Source of the DNA: Enterococcus sp. CSURQ0835
GTDB taxonomy: Bacteria > Bacillota > Bacilli > Lactobacillales > Enterococcaceae
Assembly (NCBI RefSeq): GCF_902706605.1
Contig: NZ_CACSLH010000001.1
Coordinates: 62,001-126,000, forward strand
Direction: 5' to 3'
DNA length: 64,000 bases
The first letter of the stretch is position 1, and each line of letters opens with the position of its first letter. The position numbers were made by a program, and so were the translations under genes. Positions 19,527-28,673 of the stretch are shown here, piece by piece. Below the pieces are notes generated by a model. The model saw only the letters and a list, made by a program, of their open reading frames with translations, ran no database searches and was not told where the DNA came from.

Positions 19527-19595
19527 ATCAATCTTTTGCCTTTTTGATCAATTCCCTCTACACTTGAGTTATCAAATCGTAGGGGGTTTTTGTTT

Positions 19596-20225
19596 ATGAA
19601 AATAGCAATTATCGGCGCAACCGGACGGGCAGGTTCGTTGATTTTAAATGAAGCATTAGAACGACAAGTTGACGTGACTGCCATCGTTCGCCGCCCAGAA
19701 AAATTAACGGTCGATGTACCCTATTTAAAAAAAGATCTATTCGAATTGACCACGGCTGACTTAAAAGATTTCGATGTCGTGATCGATGCTTTCAATGCAC
19801 CAAAGGGAAAAGAAGAATTGCACCAAACATCATTACAGCATTTGATCGACATTTTGTCAGGTACAAAAACGCGTCTCTTAGTCGTGGGCGGAGCCTCTTC
19901 TCTTTATATCGATGACGACAAAACCAAGCGCATGATTGATGTTTCAGATCCAAAAGCACCTTATTACCCAACTGCTTATAATATGTATCGCGCCTTTTTA
20001 GAATTACCTCGCGCCAAAAATCTTTATTGGGGATATTTAAGTCCAGCGGCTTTTTTCAATCCCGATGGTAAACGAACGGGCGAGTATCAATTAAGTGATG
20101 ATCGCTTGAAGAAAAATAGCGACGGTAAAAGTGAGATCAGCATGGCCGACTACGCGATCGCCATGGTGGACGAAGCGTTGCATCATCAATATGATAATCA
20201 ACACATCAGTGTCGTAAGTTTATAA
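19596..20225 (+). CDS. NAD(P)-binding atypical SDR, NmrA/YwnB-like
   Basis: A 209-aa Rossmann protein. The N-terminal motif KIAIIGATGRAGSLI is the GxxGxxG dinucleotide site, and LLVVGGASSLYIDDD occupies the strand-5 position typical of the atypical SDR group (flavin reductase/NmrA/YwnB). The classical YxxxK pair is not evident. The start is the ATG at 19596 with AGGGGG 9 nt upstream; an in-frame TTG at 19590 is less likely. Single gene, ended by a strong bidirectional terminator. Substrate unknown. Confidence 0.82.
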   Translation: MKIAIIGATGRAGSLILNEALERQVDVTAIVRRPEKLTVDVPYLKKDLFELTTADLKDFDVVIDAFNAPKGKEELHQTSLQHLIDILSGTKTRLLVVGGASSLYIDDDKTKRMIDVSDPKAPYYPTAYNMYRAFLELPRAKNLYWGYLSPAAFFNPDGKRTGEYQLSDDRLKKNSDGKSEISMADYAIAMVDEALHHQYDNQHISVVSL

Positions 20226-20299
20226 AAAAGCTTCGCGGACTCATTCGCGAAACTAGACAGCTTTAGACTTGGAATTAAAACTCACTTGAGTCTCAAAAA

Positions 20300-20345
20300 A
20301 GCAGCCTCTTGCTGGAACAAATTGTTCCAGCAAGAGGCTGCTTTT
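20300..20345. terminator. Strong bidirectional terminator
   Basis: A near-perfect 21-bp inverted repeat (AGCAGCCTCTTGCTGGAACA and its complement) with A-run and T-run flanks, between the convergent SDR gene and the end of the wal operon. Confidence 0.93.
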
Positions 20346-20348
20346 AGC

Positions 20349-21158
20349 TTAAACTGCAAATAAGTCAGTCGCTCGTTCGGGATCGGTATCGTAAATTTGA
20401 AATTGATAATTGACACCTAGATCGTAGCGCGTCAATGTTTCTTCCATCGTCAAATGCGCAAGTTCTTTCAAATTATTTTCTTTACTCAAATGACCGAGGT
20501 AGATCCGTTTGGTGCGATCTCCTAAAATATCGGTCATGACTAAAGCACCATCGTCATTTGACAAATGCCCCCGATCACCTAAGATCCGCTGCTTCAAGTT
20601 CCAAGGATAAGGTCCCATCCGCAACATTTCTAAATCGTGATTGCTTTCCACTAAATACGCATCTGCATCTTTGATCACACCACGAACGTGTTCACTGACA
20701 TAACCCGTATCCGTCAACATGACAAACGAATGACCATCTTTATAAAAACGATAAAATTGTGGCGCAGAAGCATCATGGGAAACGCCAAAACTTTCGACAT
20801 CAAGATCGCCAAAAGTTAAGACTTTGCCCATCTCAAAAATTTGTTTTTGTTCTGAATCGACTTTACCGATCAAAGGAGCCATCGCGTCCCACGTTTTTTC
20901 ATTGGCATACACTGGCAATTTATATTTACGTGCCAGCACCCCAACTCCGTGGATATGATCGCGGTGTTCGTGGGTCACTAAGATCGCATCCAAATCTTCT
21001 GGTTTACGATCGACTTGCGCGAGCAGTGACGTGATTTTCTTCCCACTGAGTCCCGCGTCGACTAATAAACGTTTCTTCGGCGTTTCGACATACAGCGAAT
21101 TTCCCGTGCTGCCGCTGGCTAAAATACTGATATTAAATGCCTGAGTTTGTTCTAACAT
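20349..21158 (-). CDS. yycJ: Metallo-beta-lactamase fold protein YycJ/WalJ
   Basis: A 269-aa metallo-hydrolase, last gene of the wal operon. The metal motif THEHRDHIHG is present near residue 65, after SILASGSTGNSLYVET, and YLVESNHDLEML and IYLGHLSKENN follow. In B. subtilis and streptococci YycJ/VicX acts as a 5'-3' DNA exonuclease that affects mutation rate and wall-stress phenotypes. The preferred start is the ATG at 21158, near AGGACC; the longer reading to 21197 adds a basic non-homologous leader. A terminator follows at once, so no htrA gene is attached here, unlike in many bacilli. Confidence 0.92.
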   Translation of the reverse strand: MLEQTQAFNISILASGSTGNSLYVETPKKRLLVDAGLSGKKITSLLAQVDRKPEDLDAILVTHEHRDHIHGVGVLARKYKLPVYANEKTWDAMAPLIGKVDSEQKQIFEMGKVLTFGDLDVESFGVSHDASAPQFYRFYKDGHSFVMLTDTGYVSEHVRGVIKDADAYLVESNHDLEMLRMGPYPWNLKQRILGDRGHLSNDDGALVMTDILGDRTKRIYLGHLSKENNLKELAHLTMEETLTRYDLGVNYQFQIYDTDPERATDLFAV

Positions 21159-21203
21159 GAGTCCTGGTCCTTCCCTTTTGCTGCATCTAGTATACAACCC
21201 TCG

Positions 21204-22049
21204 CTATTGATTTTCCACCTTAGGCACTAAATTATTCGTGATCACTTGGTTGCTGATGGCATTGACCTTTTCGATCTGCATCACCTTGTCCGCCCCTTCG
21301 ACTTTGACGAACCACACTGGAACATACACATTTTTTTCGCGAACTTCAAGTGTGCGGAAATAGCCGAGGTAGATGTCTAAGATTTTTGATTTTTCCGGGA
21401 TGTGATTGTTGATGTATAACGTGTTCAAAATTTCTTTTTCTGAGTACAGCGACATTTTTTCCCGCAATGGTTCGATATCTTTCAAAAGTGATTGGGTATA
21501 TTTGGTAACGATCATCTTGCCATCCGTCTCTTCTACATCCAAAGTCACTCGCGATGTCTCATCAATGAACGGAATCTCTTCATACCTTTGCGCCCCAATG
21601 ATCTTAGACGCCTTTTTGTCTGTCTTAGAGATGCTAGGCAAATAATGATACTGCTCGCCTTGCAAAATAAAATCATTTTTTTCCATCAACCGATTGAAGC
21701 TCGTTTCAGCTCGTTGCAAGTTAAAGGTCTGATCATTGGTCGGATAGCTGGTCAATACTTTATCTTGGACTACGGCTGCTTCATGGATCTTCGGTTGATT
21801 TGAGTGAGTCAACGTGTCGTTTAGATCAACTTGTTCTGCACTTAAATAGTAGCCTTCATAATGTTTATTCGATAATTTTTTCTCATAGGTGATGCCGTCA
21901 TTTTCTAAGCGCTGGACGATATCATCTCGCTGATTGGAATTGACGACTAAACTAAATTCATGCCGGCTGTTCCAATAAATACTAAACAAGAAAATATTGA
22001 TACCTAAAAAGGCGATGAAAAAAATCCATTCGATTTTTCTAAAGTCCAT
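21204..22049 (-). CDS. yycI: WalRK regulator YycI
   Basis: A 281-aa protein with one N-terminal membrane helix (IEWIFFIAFLGINIFLFSIYW) and an extracytoplasmic domain. With YycH it binds the sensor kinase WalK at the membrane and tunes its activity (repressing in B. subtilis, activating in S. aureus). Its start overlaps the yycH stop (TAATG), giving translational coupling. Family placement rests on position and topology as much as on sequence, since YycI diverges quickly. Confidence 0.9.
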   Translation of the reverse strand: MDFRKIEWIFFIAFLGINIFLFSIYWNSRHEFSLVVNSNQRDDIVQRLENDGITYEKKLSNKHYEGYYLSAEQVDLNDTLTHSNQPKIHEAAVVQDKVLTSYPTNDQTFNLQRAETSFNRLMEKNDFILQGEQYHYLPSISKTDKKASKIIGAQRYEEIPFIDETSRVTLDVEETDGKMIVTKYTQSLLKDIEPLREKMSLYSEKEILNTLYINNHIPEKSKILDIYLGYFRTLEVREKNVYVPVWFVKVEGADKVMQIEKVNAISNQVITNNLVPKVENQ

Positions 22050-23374
22050 TAGTTCGCCTCCGATCCTGAATGCAGATCACCTGACAACATTTGATCCATC
22101 GTATACCACGAATCGTTGTATTTTACATACCACTCAGGCGTCAACGAAACGACTTTGTTGACACCTTCTACATCTTGCCACGTGTAGCCGATGATGTAAC
22201 TTTGGATCGTGGACAGATCGATTCCTGAAGCTTGCAACTTGTTCAACATCGTAAGGGAGCTAGGCAACTCGATGATCTCATCAGATGGTACTGGTACTTG
22301 GATCGTATCCATGCTCGTCTCGATCGCGACTTGATTAGCTAACTCATTTTTCGTCTCGCCGATCGTAATCTTCAACTGACCTTTCCCGGCTTGGCTGAAG
22401 ATCGGATAGCCTTCAACAAAGATCCGGTACATCAAACGATCATCTTTGCGGTCAAAATATTTAAGATTTCCCACCACAGTTCCTAAACGACTGACATAAT
22501 TGAAACTTTGGGTATAGATGCTACCATTTTTCAATCGTTCTGGCAGCTCGCCCGAAAATTTTACGATCCGTTTTTGTTCATCCATCTCCATATCTTCATG
22601 GCCACTGACAAATGAACGCACACCGTTGGCTCCTTCTTCTCCTTTGACTTTATCTGGTTCTTGGAAAAAGGCATTTCGAAATAATGAATAAGGTTGCGTG
22701 GATAAAATGTAACTGTATTTTTTCAATTTGACGCTGTCTTTGGTTTGCATCAACCGCGGGATCAATTGATTGTTGACCGTCATCGGAATGAACCGATGGG
22801 GATTTTTTGTATACAATTGATCTAAGCTCGTCTCTTTCGTCAAGATCGAAGCTTCATACACTTGATGTTTTCGATAGCTCAAAAACCGAATCTTTTGTTT
22901 TCCAAAATCAACTTGGATCTTAGAAAACATGATGGAATCACTGTCTTTGATATTTTTCAAATTCAACGGCAAGTCGAACACTTTCACATATTCCGTCAGT
23001 GAAAAGGCGCCTTCATAATTCAATTCCAGGCCATCATTTAAGTGGAGATAATCTTGAAAATGTGACTCACCATCTGCAACTAGTTGCAGTTGTCCGTACG
23101 TGCTTTCTGTCAAACGTGCTTGAGCCGTTGCCAATAGATTTTCACTATTGGTTTGGTAACTTTCCCCGTTGCGATCCCAAATCCCGCGGATCGGCAAGAA
23201 AGCTTCGGTAGCTTTCGTAAAATTTTGTTCGTTGTTGGCCACTTTTTTAGTCGTTGACGAATTGACGTTTGGCGTTTTACTAGCGGGACTCAACCAAATG
23301 GAATACGTCAAAAACAAACTGAGTCCGATTAAAAAAATCAAGAGGACGCGGATGATTTTTTCTGATAACTTCAT
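22049..23374 (-). CDS. yycH: WalRK regulator YycH
   Basis: A protein of about 441 aa with one N-terminal helix (IIRVLLIFLIGLSLFLTYSIWL) and a large extracellular part, the partner of YycI in controlling WalK. The preferred start is the ATG at 23374 that overlaps the walK stop (TAATG); TTG and GTG codons four and three codons earlier are also in frame. It sits in the conserved order walR-walK-yycH-yycI-yycJ. Confidence 0.92.
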   Translation of the reverse strand: MKLSEKIIRVLLIFLIGLSLFLTYSIWLSPASKTPNVNSSTTKKVANNEQNFTKATEAFLPIRGIWDRNGESYQTNSENLLATAQARLTESTYGQLQLVADGESHFQDYLHLNDGLELNYEGAFSLTEYVKVFDLPLNLKNIKDSDSIMFSKIQVDFGKQKIRFLSYRKHQVYEASILTKETSLDQLYTKNPHRFIPMTVNNQLIPRLMQTKDSVKLKKYSYILSTQPYSLFRNAFFQEPDKVKGEEGANGVRSFVSGHEDMEMDEQKRIVKFSGELPERLKNGSIYTQSFNYVSRLGTVVGNLKYFDRKDDRLMYRIFVEGYPIFSQAGKGQLKITIGETKNELANQVAIETSMDTIQVPVPSDEIIELPSSLTMLNKLQASGIDLSTIQSYIIGYTWQDVEGVNKVVSLTPEWYVKYNDSWYTMDQMLSGDLHSGSEAN

Positions 23375-25203
23375 TATTCCCACCAATCCTCCTCATACGG
23401 TTCATAAGGCAGTGAAATGTAAAAGGTCGAGCCTTTGCCCTCAGTGCTTTCGACCCAAATGGAGCCGCCATGCGCTTTCATGACTTCTTTTGAAATCGCG
23501 AGCCCTAAACCAGTCCCACCTTGTTTGCGAGCCCGAGCTTTATCAACGCGATAAAACCGTTCAAAAACTTTGTCGAGATCTTTTTTTGGAATCCCCAAAC
23601 CTTCATCAGTGATCCCTAACACGATATTGTTATGTGTCTCCATCAAATGGACTGTGATCGTTCCGCCATCTGGTGAATATTTGATCGCGTTATTCATGAT
23701 GTTATCGATCACTTGCATGATTTTATCTGTATCGATCTCTACCCACAACTCACGTTCCGTAAAGTCGCGGACGATTTTATATTTCTTCTCTTGATTGGTG
23801 ACCATCATGTCAAACCGATCCAAAATGTAATCGACTAGCTCGTTGAAATTAACAAATTCGAGATTCATCGGTTGATTTCCTGAATCCATGCGCGATAAAT
23901 TCAATAAATCGTTGATCATGCGGATCATGCGATCGGTCTCGACTAACGTCACGTGGATAAATTCCGGCGCGACTTCTTTATCTTCCCACGCACCTTCATC
24001 TAACGCTTCTAAATAACTACGGACACTCGTTAGCGGCGTACGCAATTCATGCGAGACATTGGAAACGAATTGTCGGCGTTCTTCTTCGGTCTTTTCTTGT
24101 TCGGTGACATCATGTAAGACGACCACGAGCCCGCTGATAAAACCCGATTCACGCCGGATCATCGCAAATTCAGCTCGCAAGATCATGCGGTCTTCTTCTT
24201 GTTCAGATTTAGAACGATCTAGTAAGATCTCTTCTTGTGATTCTAATAATTTTCGCAACGTATATTCTTCATCCAGATCCAGCAAAGTCAAAATCGATTG
24301 GCCGATCGCCTGCTCGCTGTCGACATCTAATAACGTCAGGGCCATCTCGTTGATCGTGATGACTTTTCCTCGGCGGTCCGTCGCGATGACACCATCCGTC
24401 ATATGCGTCAAAACAGAATCTAACCGATTTCGCTCAGCTTCCATCGTATCTTGTGCGTCTTCGATCCGATCCGATAATTTATTAAAAGTTTGCGCCAATT
24501 GACTCAGCTCGTCATGACCATAGACTTCGACTTTATCCGAATAATCTCCTTGCGCGATCCTGACGGCCTGGCGCCGCATATCCTCGATCGGTTTCGTGAT
24601 AGAACGTGACACTAATAGCGCGACGATCATGGAGATCACACCGGCGATCACCGAAGCGGAGAAAAAGATGATGGCCGTGTTACTGATTTCGGTATATTTT
24701 TGTTCAATGTCACTTTTAACATAAAGAGCCCCGATCACGGCGGAATCGCCTGTCGGGGACTGGATAGGTTGGACATTGACATATACCCGTTTATTATTGT
24801 CATCAAGTGCGACGTATTGCTTCAATGAAAAATCATCGATATCACTAAACTCATTTTTCTTGCCGACGATCGTATCTTTTTGACCGACATCATTGGTCGC
24901 AATCACGATTCCTTTATCATCCACCACCCACATCTCTAAAATATCTGAGGCAGTGTTGTCTTCTAAGATCCGTTGAACCGCTTCGGCATCGTCTTCGTTA
25001 CTTTCAGACATCGTCGTTCCTAAGCTTGTCGCCAAGTTTGCTACTCGCTGATTCATTTCTTTGGTGTAATTATTGATCGTGGATTTTTCTAAGCCGCGAA
25101 TAAAATACGCACCGATGATTTCAATGGAGATCAGCAAGATCAAGATAAACGAAAACGCGATCTTGAAATTGACTGACCGATAAAAACGGACATTGTTCTT
25201 CAT
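23374..25203 (-). CDS. walK: Sensor histidine kinase WalK (YycG/VicK)
   Basis: A 609-aa essential cell-wall sensor kinase. In order: a transmembrane helix (about 12-32), an extracellular PAS/Cache-like domain (to ~180), a second helix, HAMP (SRSITKPIEDMRRQAVRIA), a cytosolic PAS (~255-370), the phospho-His box VSNVSHELRTPLTSVRSYLEAL, and the HATPase with NAIKYSPDGG and GTGLGLAISKEVM. The two-helix form with an extracellular domain is that of bacilli, staphylococci and enterococci, not the single-helix streptococcal VicK. It starts 4 bp after walR. Confidence 0.97.
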   Translation of the reverse strand: MKNNVRFYRSVNFKIAFSFILILLISIEIIGAYFIRGLEKSTINNYTKEMNQRVANLATSLGTTMSESNEDDAEAVQRILEDNTASDILEMWVVDDKGIVIATNDVGQKDTIVGKKNEFSDIDDFSLKQYVALDDNNKRVYVNVQPIQSPTGDSAVIGALYVKSDIEQKYTEISNTAIIFFSASVIAGVISMIVALLVSRSITKPIEDMRRQAVRIAQGDYSDKVEVYGHDELSQLAQTFNKLSDRIEDAQDTMEAERNRLDSVLTHMTDGVIATDRRGKVITINEMALTLLDVDSEQAIGQSILTLLDLDEEYTLRKLLESQEEILLDRSKSEQEEDRMILRAEFAMIRRESGFISGLVVVLHDVTEQEKTEEERRQFVSNVSHELRTPLTSVRSYLEALDEGAWEDKEVAPEFIHVTLVETDRMIRMINDLLNLSRMDSGNQPMNLEFVNFNELVDYILDRFDMMVTNQEKKYKIVRDFTERELWVEIDTDKIMQVIDNIMNNAIKYSPDGGTITVHLMETHNNIVLGITDEGLGIPKKDLDKVFERFYRVDKARARKQGGTGLGLAISKEVMKAHGGSIWVESTEGKGSTFYISLPYEPYEEDWWE

Positions 25204-25206
25204 GGA

Positions 25207-25911
25207 CTACTCCTGTTCAGGATTTCTTAAATAATAACCAACGCCACGACGCGTCACTAAATATGCGGGGTGACTTGGATTGTCTTCGATTTTTTCCCGC
25301 AAGCGACGGACAGTAACATCAACAGTCCGCACATCACCAAAATAATCATAGCCCCAAACAGTCTGCAATAAATGTTCCCGCGTCATCACTTGGCCTAAAT
25401 GTTTAGCTAAATAATGCAACAACTCAAATTCACGGTGCGTCAATTCGATCGTCTCGCCTCGTTTTGAGACCATATACGCATCTGGATGAATGGTCAAGTC
25501 CCCAATCACCAATTCGCTTTGACCGGTGTCTTCCTCTTCTTTAGGTGCTTGGCCGCCACGTCGTAGATTCGCCTTGACGCGAGCCACTAATTCTCGATTT
25601 GAAAAAGGTTTCGTGACATAATCATCGGCTCCTAGTTCTAGTCCTAAAACTTTGTCGATCTCCGAATCTTTAGCGGTCACCATAATGATCGGTGTGTCGT
25701 GGGTTTTGCGGACTTCACGCGCTACTTCCAAGCCATCTTTTTTCGGTAACATCAGATCTAATAAAATCAGATCAGGATTGACTTTTTCAACTTGCTCGAT
25801 TGCTTCTTCCCCATCGAATGCAGTATGGACTTCATACCCTTCTTTGGTCAAATTAAATTTCACGATGTCAGAGATCGGCTTTTCATCATCAACTACTAAG
25901 ATTTTTTTCAC
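25207..25911 (-). CDS. walR: Response regulator WalR (YycF/VicR)
   Basis: A 234-aa OmpR-family regulator. Receiver domain with phospho-acceptor Asp52 ([13 protein letters not shown]), the switch Lys in DDYVTKPF, then a winged-helix DNA-binding domain ([42 protein letters not shown]). It controls peptidoglycan hydrolase genes and is usually essential. The start is GTG at 25911 with GAGGTG 7 nt upstream. A TATAAT-like element lies about 60 bp upstream. First gene of a five-gene operon. Confidence 0.97.
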   Translation of the reverse strand: MKKILVVDDEKPISDIVKFNLTKEGYEVHTAFDGEEAIEQVEKVNPDLILLDLMLPKKDGLEVAREVRKTHDTPIIMVTAKDSEIDKVLGLELGADDYVTKPFSNRELVARVKANLRRGGQAPKEEEDTGQSELVIGDLTIHPDAYMVSKRGETIELTHREFELLHYLAKHLGQVMTREHLLQTVWGYDYFGDVRTVDVTVRRLREKIEDNPSHPAYLVTRRGVGYYLRNPEQE

Positions 25912-26113
25912 TAAGAGTCACCTCATATATTTTTTTCATATCAGAATATGTACACATACTTGTTTATTATACAATATTTTCAAAGATGTTTCATCCTATC
26001 GTCAAAAGCTTTAGTCTTTTCCAAATTCTAAGCGGTAAGTAGAAACGAAAAAACTGCTTTTGAAGCAAACACTTTTGAACGCAGTTATTTGCCAGTCAAC
26101 GACCTTAGGCAAA

Positions 26114-26148
26114 ATAAAAAGACTAAAACAAGCGACTTGTCTTAGTCT
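26114..26148 (-). terminator. Rho-independent terminator after degV
   Basis: Stem AGACTAAGACAAG / CTTGTTTTAGTCT (minus strand) with a short loop, followed by TTTTTATTTTG. Confidence 0.85.
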
Positions 26149-26173
26149 GATACAACAAAACTTATTTCATTAT

Positions 26174-27025
26174 TTAATCAAGCAATTGGATGCCAACGCC
26201 TAATGAGCCTGGCCCCGTATGAACCGAAAGCGCCGGTGAGATCGTCCCAAAATAAATTTTTTGAGCGTTTGGAAAATGTTCCCGTAACTTTTGTTTCATT
26301 TTTTCAGCACTGTCTTGTGCGTCCGCGTGCGCAACAGCAAGATCGAATCGTTGATGCTCGCCAATAAATTCTTTGACTAATTGGATCGTCTTCTCAAAAC
26401 TTTTATTCAGTCCGCGAACTTTGGCGACCGTATAATAAATGCCTTCTTCATTACAAGAGATGATCGGTTTTAATTTCAATGCACTGCCTAATAAGGATGA
26501 CACCAGTCCGATCCGACCCCCTCGCTGCAAATATTCCAATGTATCGACATTGAAAAAGACTTTGGTTTTAGCTAAGTGATTTTCGACTACTTCGATCACC
26601 GTGTGAAAATCTGCTCCAGCTGTGACTTGGTTAGCGGCTAAGATGACCGACATCCCCGCAGCGATTCCAATATTTTTGGTATCGACTAAATAAAAATCCA
26701 AGCCTTCATAGTGTTCTGTCAACATCCGCATCGCATTGAACGTTCCGCTAAGGCCACTGGAGATCGTGATCACTAAAACTTGCGTGAACCCTTGGGCTTT
26801 AATCTCATCTAATACTTTTTGAATCGCTTCACCATCTGGCAGCGACGTCTTAGGCAATTCTTCTTTTAAAAGTGGAAATAAATTATCTGACGTCAATTCC
26901 ACTCGATCTAAATATTCTTTCTCTTTGAAAATGATTCGTAACGGCACCATAAAAATCGGCGCTCGCTCCACGATTTCTTGCGGTACATCAGTTCCTGAAT
27001 CCACTAAGATCGCAATTTTATTCAT
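26174..27025 (-). CDS. DegV family fatty-acid-binding protein
   Basis: A 283-aa DegV/FakB-type protein, of the family that presents fatty acids to the kinase FakA for phospholipid synthesis. Seen: IAILVDSGTDVPQEIVE (the SDS/T motif), LKEELPKTSLPDGEAIQ (TSxP loop), VITISSGLSGTFNAM (SSxLSGT) and LQRGGRIG (RGGR motif), with GPGSLGVGI at the end. The ATG at 27025 has GGGAGC upstream; an earlier in-frame start at 27046 is not supported. It overlaps the end of the DUF1836 gene by 8 bp, so the two are co-translated. Confidence 0.9.
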   Translation of the reverse strand: MNKIAILVDSGTDVPQEIVERAPIFMVPLRIIFKEKEYLDRVELTSDNLFPLLKEELPKTSLPDGEAIQKVLDEIKAQGFTQVLVITISSGLSGTFNAMRMLTEHYEGLDFYLVDTKNIGIAAGMSVILAANQVTAGADFHTVIEVVENHLAKTKVFFNVDTLEYLQRGGRIGLVSSLLGSALKLKPIISCNEEGIYYTVAKVRGLNKSFEKTIQLVKEFIGEHQRFDLAVAHADAQDSAEKMKQKLREHFPNAQKIYFGTISPALSVHTGPGSLGVGIQLLD

Positions 27026-27560
27026 TATCTGCTCCCGCCCTTTCAATTTCTAATAATTTCTCAACTAAGGTCTGATTGGCAAATGACCAGGTCGCACTGT
27101 CTAAAGCTAAATGACGAAAATCATTTTCCGTCTGCAAAACAACGTCAACTTTCCGGCCCAATACAAGATCAGCGATATGTGCTAGTGCTTCTTCTTGCCG
27201 CAAACAAAAATAATTGTAGACAGCTTGTGGAGCTTCTTTTTCCAACTGCAATTCGATTAGCTCTTTAATATCAGGGATCACCAAAACTTGTTTCAATAAA
27301 GTGATCGCGATCAAGTAAGCTAAATGATTGCGGTTGTAGCGTTTTTTGACTGGTGCCGGGATCAATTTATGTTTAACATAGTTATTCACCATTGCACTAG
27401 ATAAGAGATATTCTTTTTTAGCGACTAATAGCGGTGCTAAATAGCGATCGACTAAAGTGATCACTTGATCCATATAAAGCTCGAGCTCTGGTAATTCTTC
27501 CCACCGTGGTAACTTCGTTTGTTTGATTTGTTCAGCCCAAGCTGTGAGTTCATTTTCCAC
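27018..27560 (-). CDS. DUF1836 domain protein, putative MerR-like regulator
   Basis: A 180-aa protein with a DUF1836-type region: LELYMDQVITLVDRYLAPLL, then MVNNYVKHKLIPAPVKKRYN, LAYLIAITLLKQVLVIPDI. The region looks like a winged-helix domain related to MerR. The preferred start is the GTG at 27560, right after GAGGAGTGGGG; the open frame continues to 27689 but that part has an unrelated composition and no ribosome site. It is coupled to degV by an 8-bp overlap. A regulatory role for the pair is an inference. Confidence 0.8.
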   Translation of the reverse strand: MENELTAWAEQIKQTKLPRWEELPELELYMDQVITLVDRYLAPLLVAKKEYLLSSAMVNNYVKHKLIPAPVKKRYNRNHLAYLIAITLLKQVLVIPDIKELIELQLEKEAPQAVYNYFCLRQEEALAHIADLVLGRKVDVVLQTENDFRHLALDSATWSFANQTLVEKLLEIERAGADNE

Positions 27561-27717
27561 TTTCCCCACTCCTCTCGCGTTTATACTAGCAAAATAAGCA
27601 TAACTAAACAAGATAGTTTTTGGAACTAGTAAGGCAGTTCCCACCGACCGATTTTTATTTGCAATTTTTGCTTGCATTTTTAAAATCACAATGCTAACAT
27701 ATGAAAGTAATCGATTT

Positions 27718-27790
<73 letters not shown>

Positions 27791-27807
27791 TTGGGTGCCA
27801 AACCCAC

Positions 27808-27871
27808 GAGAATGGTAGCTTGTCGGCGTCTTCGGACGTTTAGAAGACGAGCTGCGCATTCTCATTTTTTT
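27808..27871 (+). terminator. Long hairpin terminator after tRNA-Lys
   Basis: GAGAATG-GTAGCTTGTC pairs with GACGAGCTGC-GCATTCTC around a central GC-rich loop, followed by seven T on the plus strand. The long stem makes it an efficient terminator for the tRNA transcript. Confidence 0.85.
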
Positions 27872-28131
27872 GCACTTGGGTAAGGTTCTTGGGTAAGAAA
27901 TCTAAATACTATCATGTTACCTAAAAAATACATAACGAAAAAATTCCCAGCCAATTAAGACTGAGCTTTCGTACATCCCTTATCAGTCAGACCAAAACCC
28001 AACCGATAATTTTTTAACGATCCATCCTTATTAGATTTAAAATAGTTTCGACAATCAACAACCGCGTATCAAATGTAGTTCATGTTCAGCTCCACTTTCC
28101 AGCTTAACTGTATAACTGCTCTTGTATCCTC
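27872..28131. other. Gene-free stretch, possible decayed ORF
   Basis: About 260 bp with no intact gene. On the minus strand one frame reads VIQLSWKVELNMNYI, a stop, then YAVVDCRNYFKSNKDGSLKN and RLGFGLTDKGCTKAQS to a stop. This could be the tail of a decayed gene, but I do not recognise it and there is no start or ribosome site. Treat it as a weak observation. Confidence 0.25.
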
Positions 28132-28180
28132 AAAAAAATAGAGCTGTCACTCGTCTTATCAAAAGACTTGGGACAGCTCT
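28132..28180 (-). terminator. Terminator of the small-peptide genes
   Basis: Stem AGAGCTGTCC / GTGACAGCTCT with an inner AAGAC/GTCTT pairing, followed by ATTTTTTT on the minus strand, 28 bp past the stop of the 52-aa membrane protein gene. It closes the bacteriocin-type transcription unit. Confidence 0.88.
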
Positions 28181-28207
28181 TATTTGCTTTTCAAGTGTGC
28201 TCGGACT

Positions 28208-28366
28208 TTAGAAAATAAGTATTAGTATCGTCATAAAACCGATTACAAGTATGTCTATAACACTATTTTTGCCGTTATCGATATTTGAATAGACTACACA
28301 GATAGCCGTCAGAGCACCTGACACAAGCCATTCTTGTTTTTTTGATCTCTTGGACGAATTACGCAT
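28208..28366 (-). CDS. Small membrane protein, 52 aa, possible immunity protein
   Basis: A short ORF with ATG at 28366 and a GAGGAGG site 4-5 nt upstream. It encodes a basic N-terminus (MRNSSKRSKKQEW) followed by two hydrophobic stretches (LVSGALTAICVVYS and ILVIGFMTILILIF) around a polar turn. It starts 33 bp after the double-glycine peptide gene and is followed by a strong terminator, so it is the last cistron of the unit. Small two-helix proteins next to bacteriocin genes often give self-immunity; that role is inferred from position only. Confidence 0.7.
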   Translation of the reverse strand: MRNSSKRSKKQEWLVSGALTAICVVYSNIDNGKNSVIDILVIGFMTILILIF

Positions 28367-28398
28367 TGGCCTCCTCAGCAAAACTTAATTGCGCTTAT

Positions 28399-28539
28399 TT
28401 AATAGTAGAAGATATTTTTGATTCCAGCAAAAATATCTTTTACTGGATTGAACCTTGCGGTATACAAAGAGGCGCCACTCGGTCTGCCACCTGTAATTTG
28501 TTTCAGCTTCTTTTGAGGTACCTGCTTTTTTTTCAACAT
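28399..28539 (-). CDS. Double-glycine leader peptide, 46 aa (bacteriocin or pheromone precursor)
   Basis: ATG at 28539 with GAGGAGGAG 3-5 nt upstream. The leader MLKKKQVPQKKLKQITGG is 18 aa, ends in Gly-Gly and has hydrophobic residues at -12 (V), -7 (L) and -4 (I), the pattern cut by C39 peptidases. The predicted 28-aa product begins RPSGASLYTARF and ends AGIKNIFYY; it is cationic (about +3), has no Cys, and its second half could be an amphipathic helix. It lies in the same unit as a C39 ABC exporter and a GHKL/LytTR pair. An 83-aa overlapping frame on the same strand lacks these signs. Either an inducing pheromone or a short class II bacteriocin fits; I do not recognise the mature sequence. 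Confidence 0.8.
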   Translation of the reverse strand: MLKKKQVPQKKLKQITGGRPSGASLYTARFNPVKDIFAGIKNIFYY

Positions 28540-28673
28540 CTGCTCCTCCTCTAAATTCGTTTCTCATCTTTGTGCGAGATTTCAGTTTGTTCACATAAAA
28601 GCTTGTTTTCTCTACATCGCTTATTTGAAAGATCACGTGTGAGCCAAGATCGAGTTTCTCATGAGCTAGCGGT

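Noticed and set aside
27561-27689. N-terminal extension of the DUF1836 protein
   Set aside because: No ribosome site and unrelated composition; GTG 27560 directly follows GAGGAGTGGGG.
28385-28636. 83-aa minus-strand frame overlapping the double-glycine peptide
   Set aside because: It has no ribosome site and its second half is out of frame with the well-signalled 46-aa GG peptide, so it is taken as a shadow frame.
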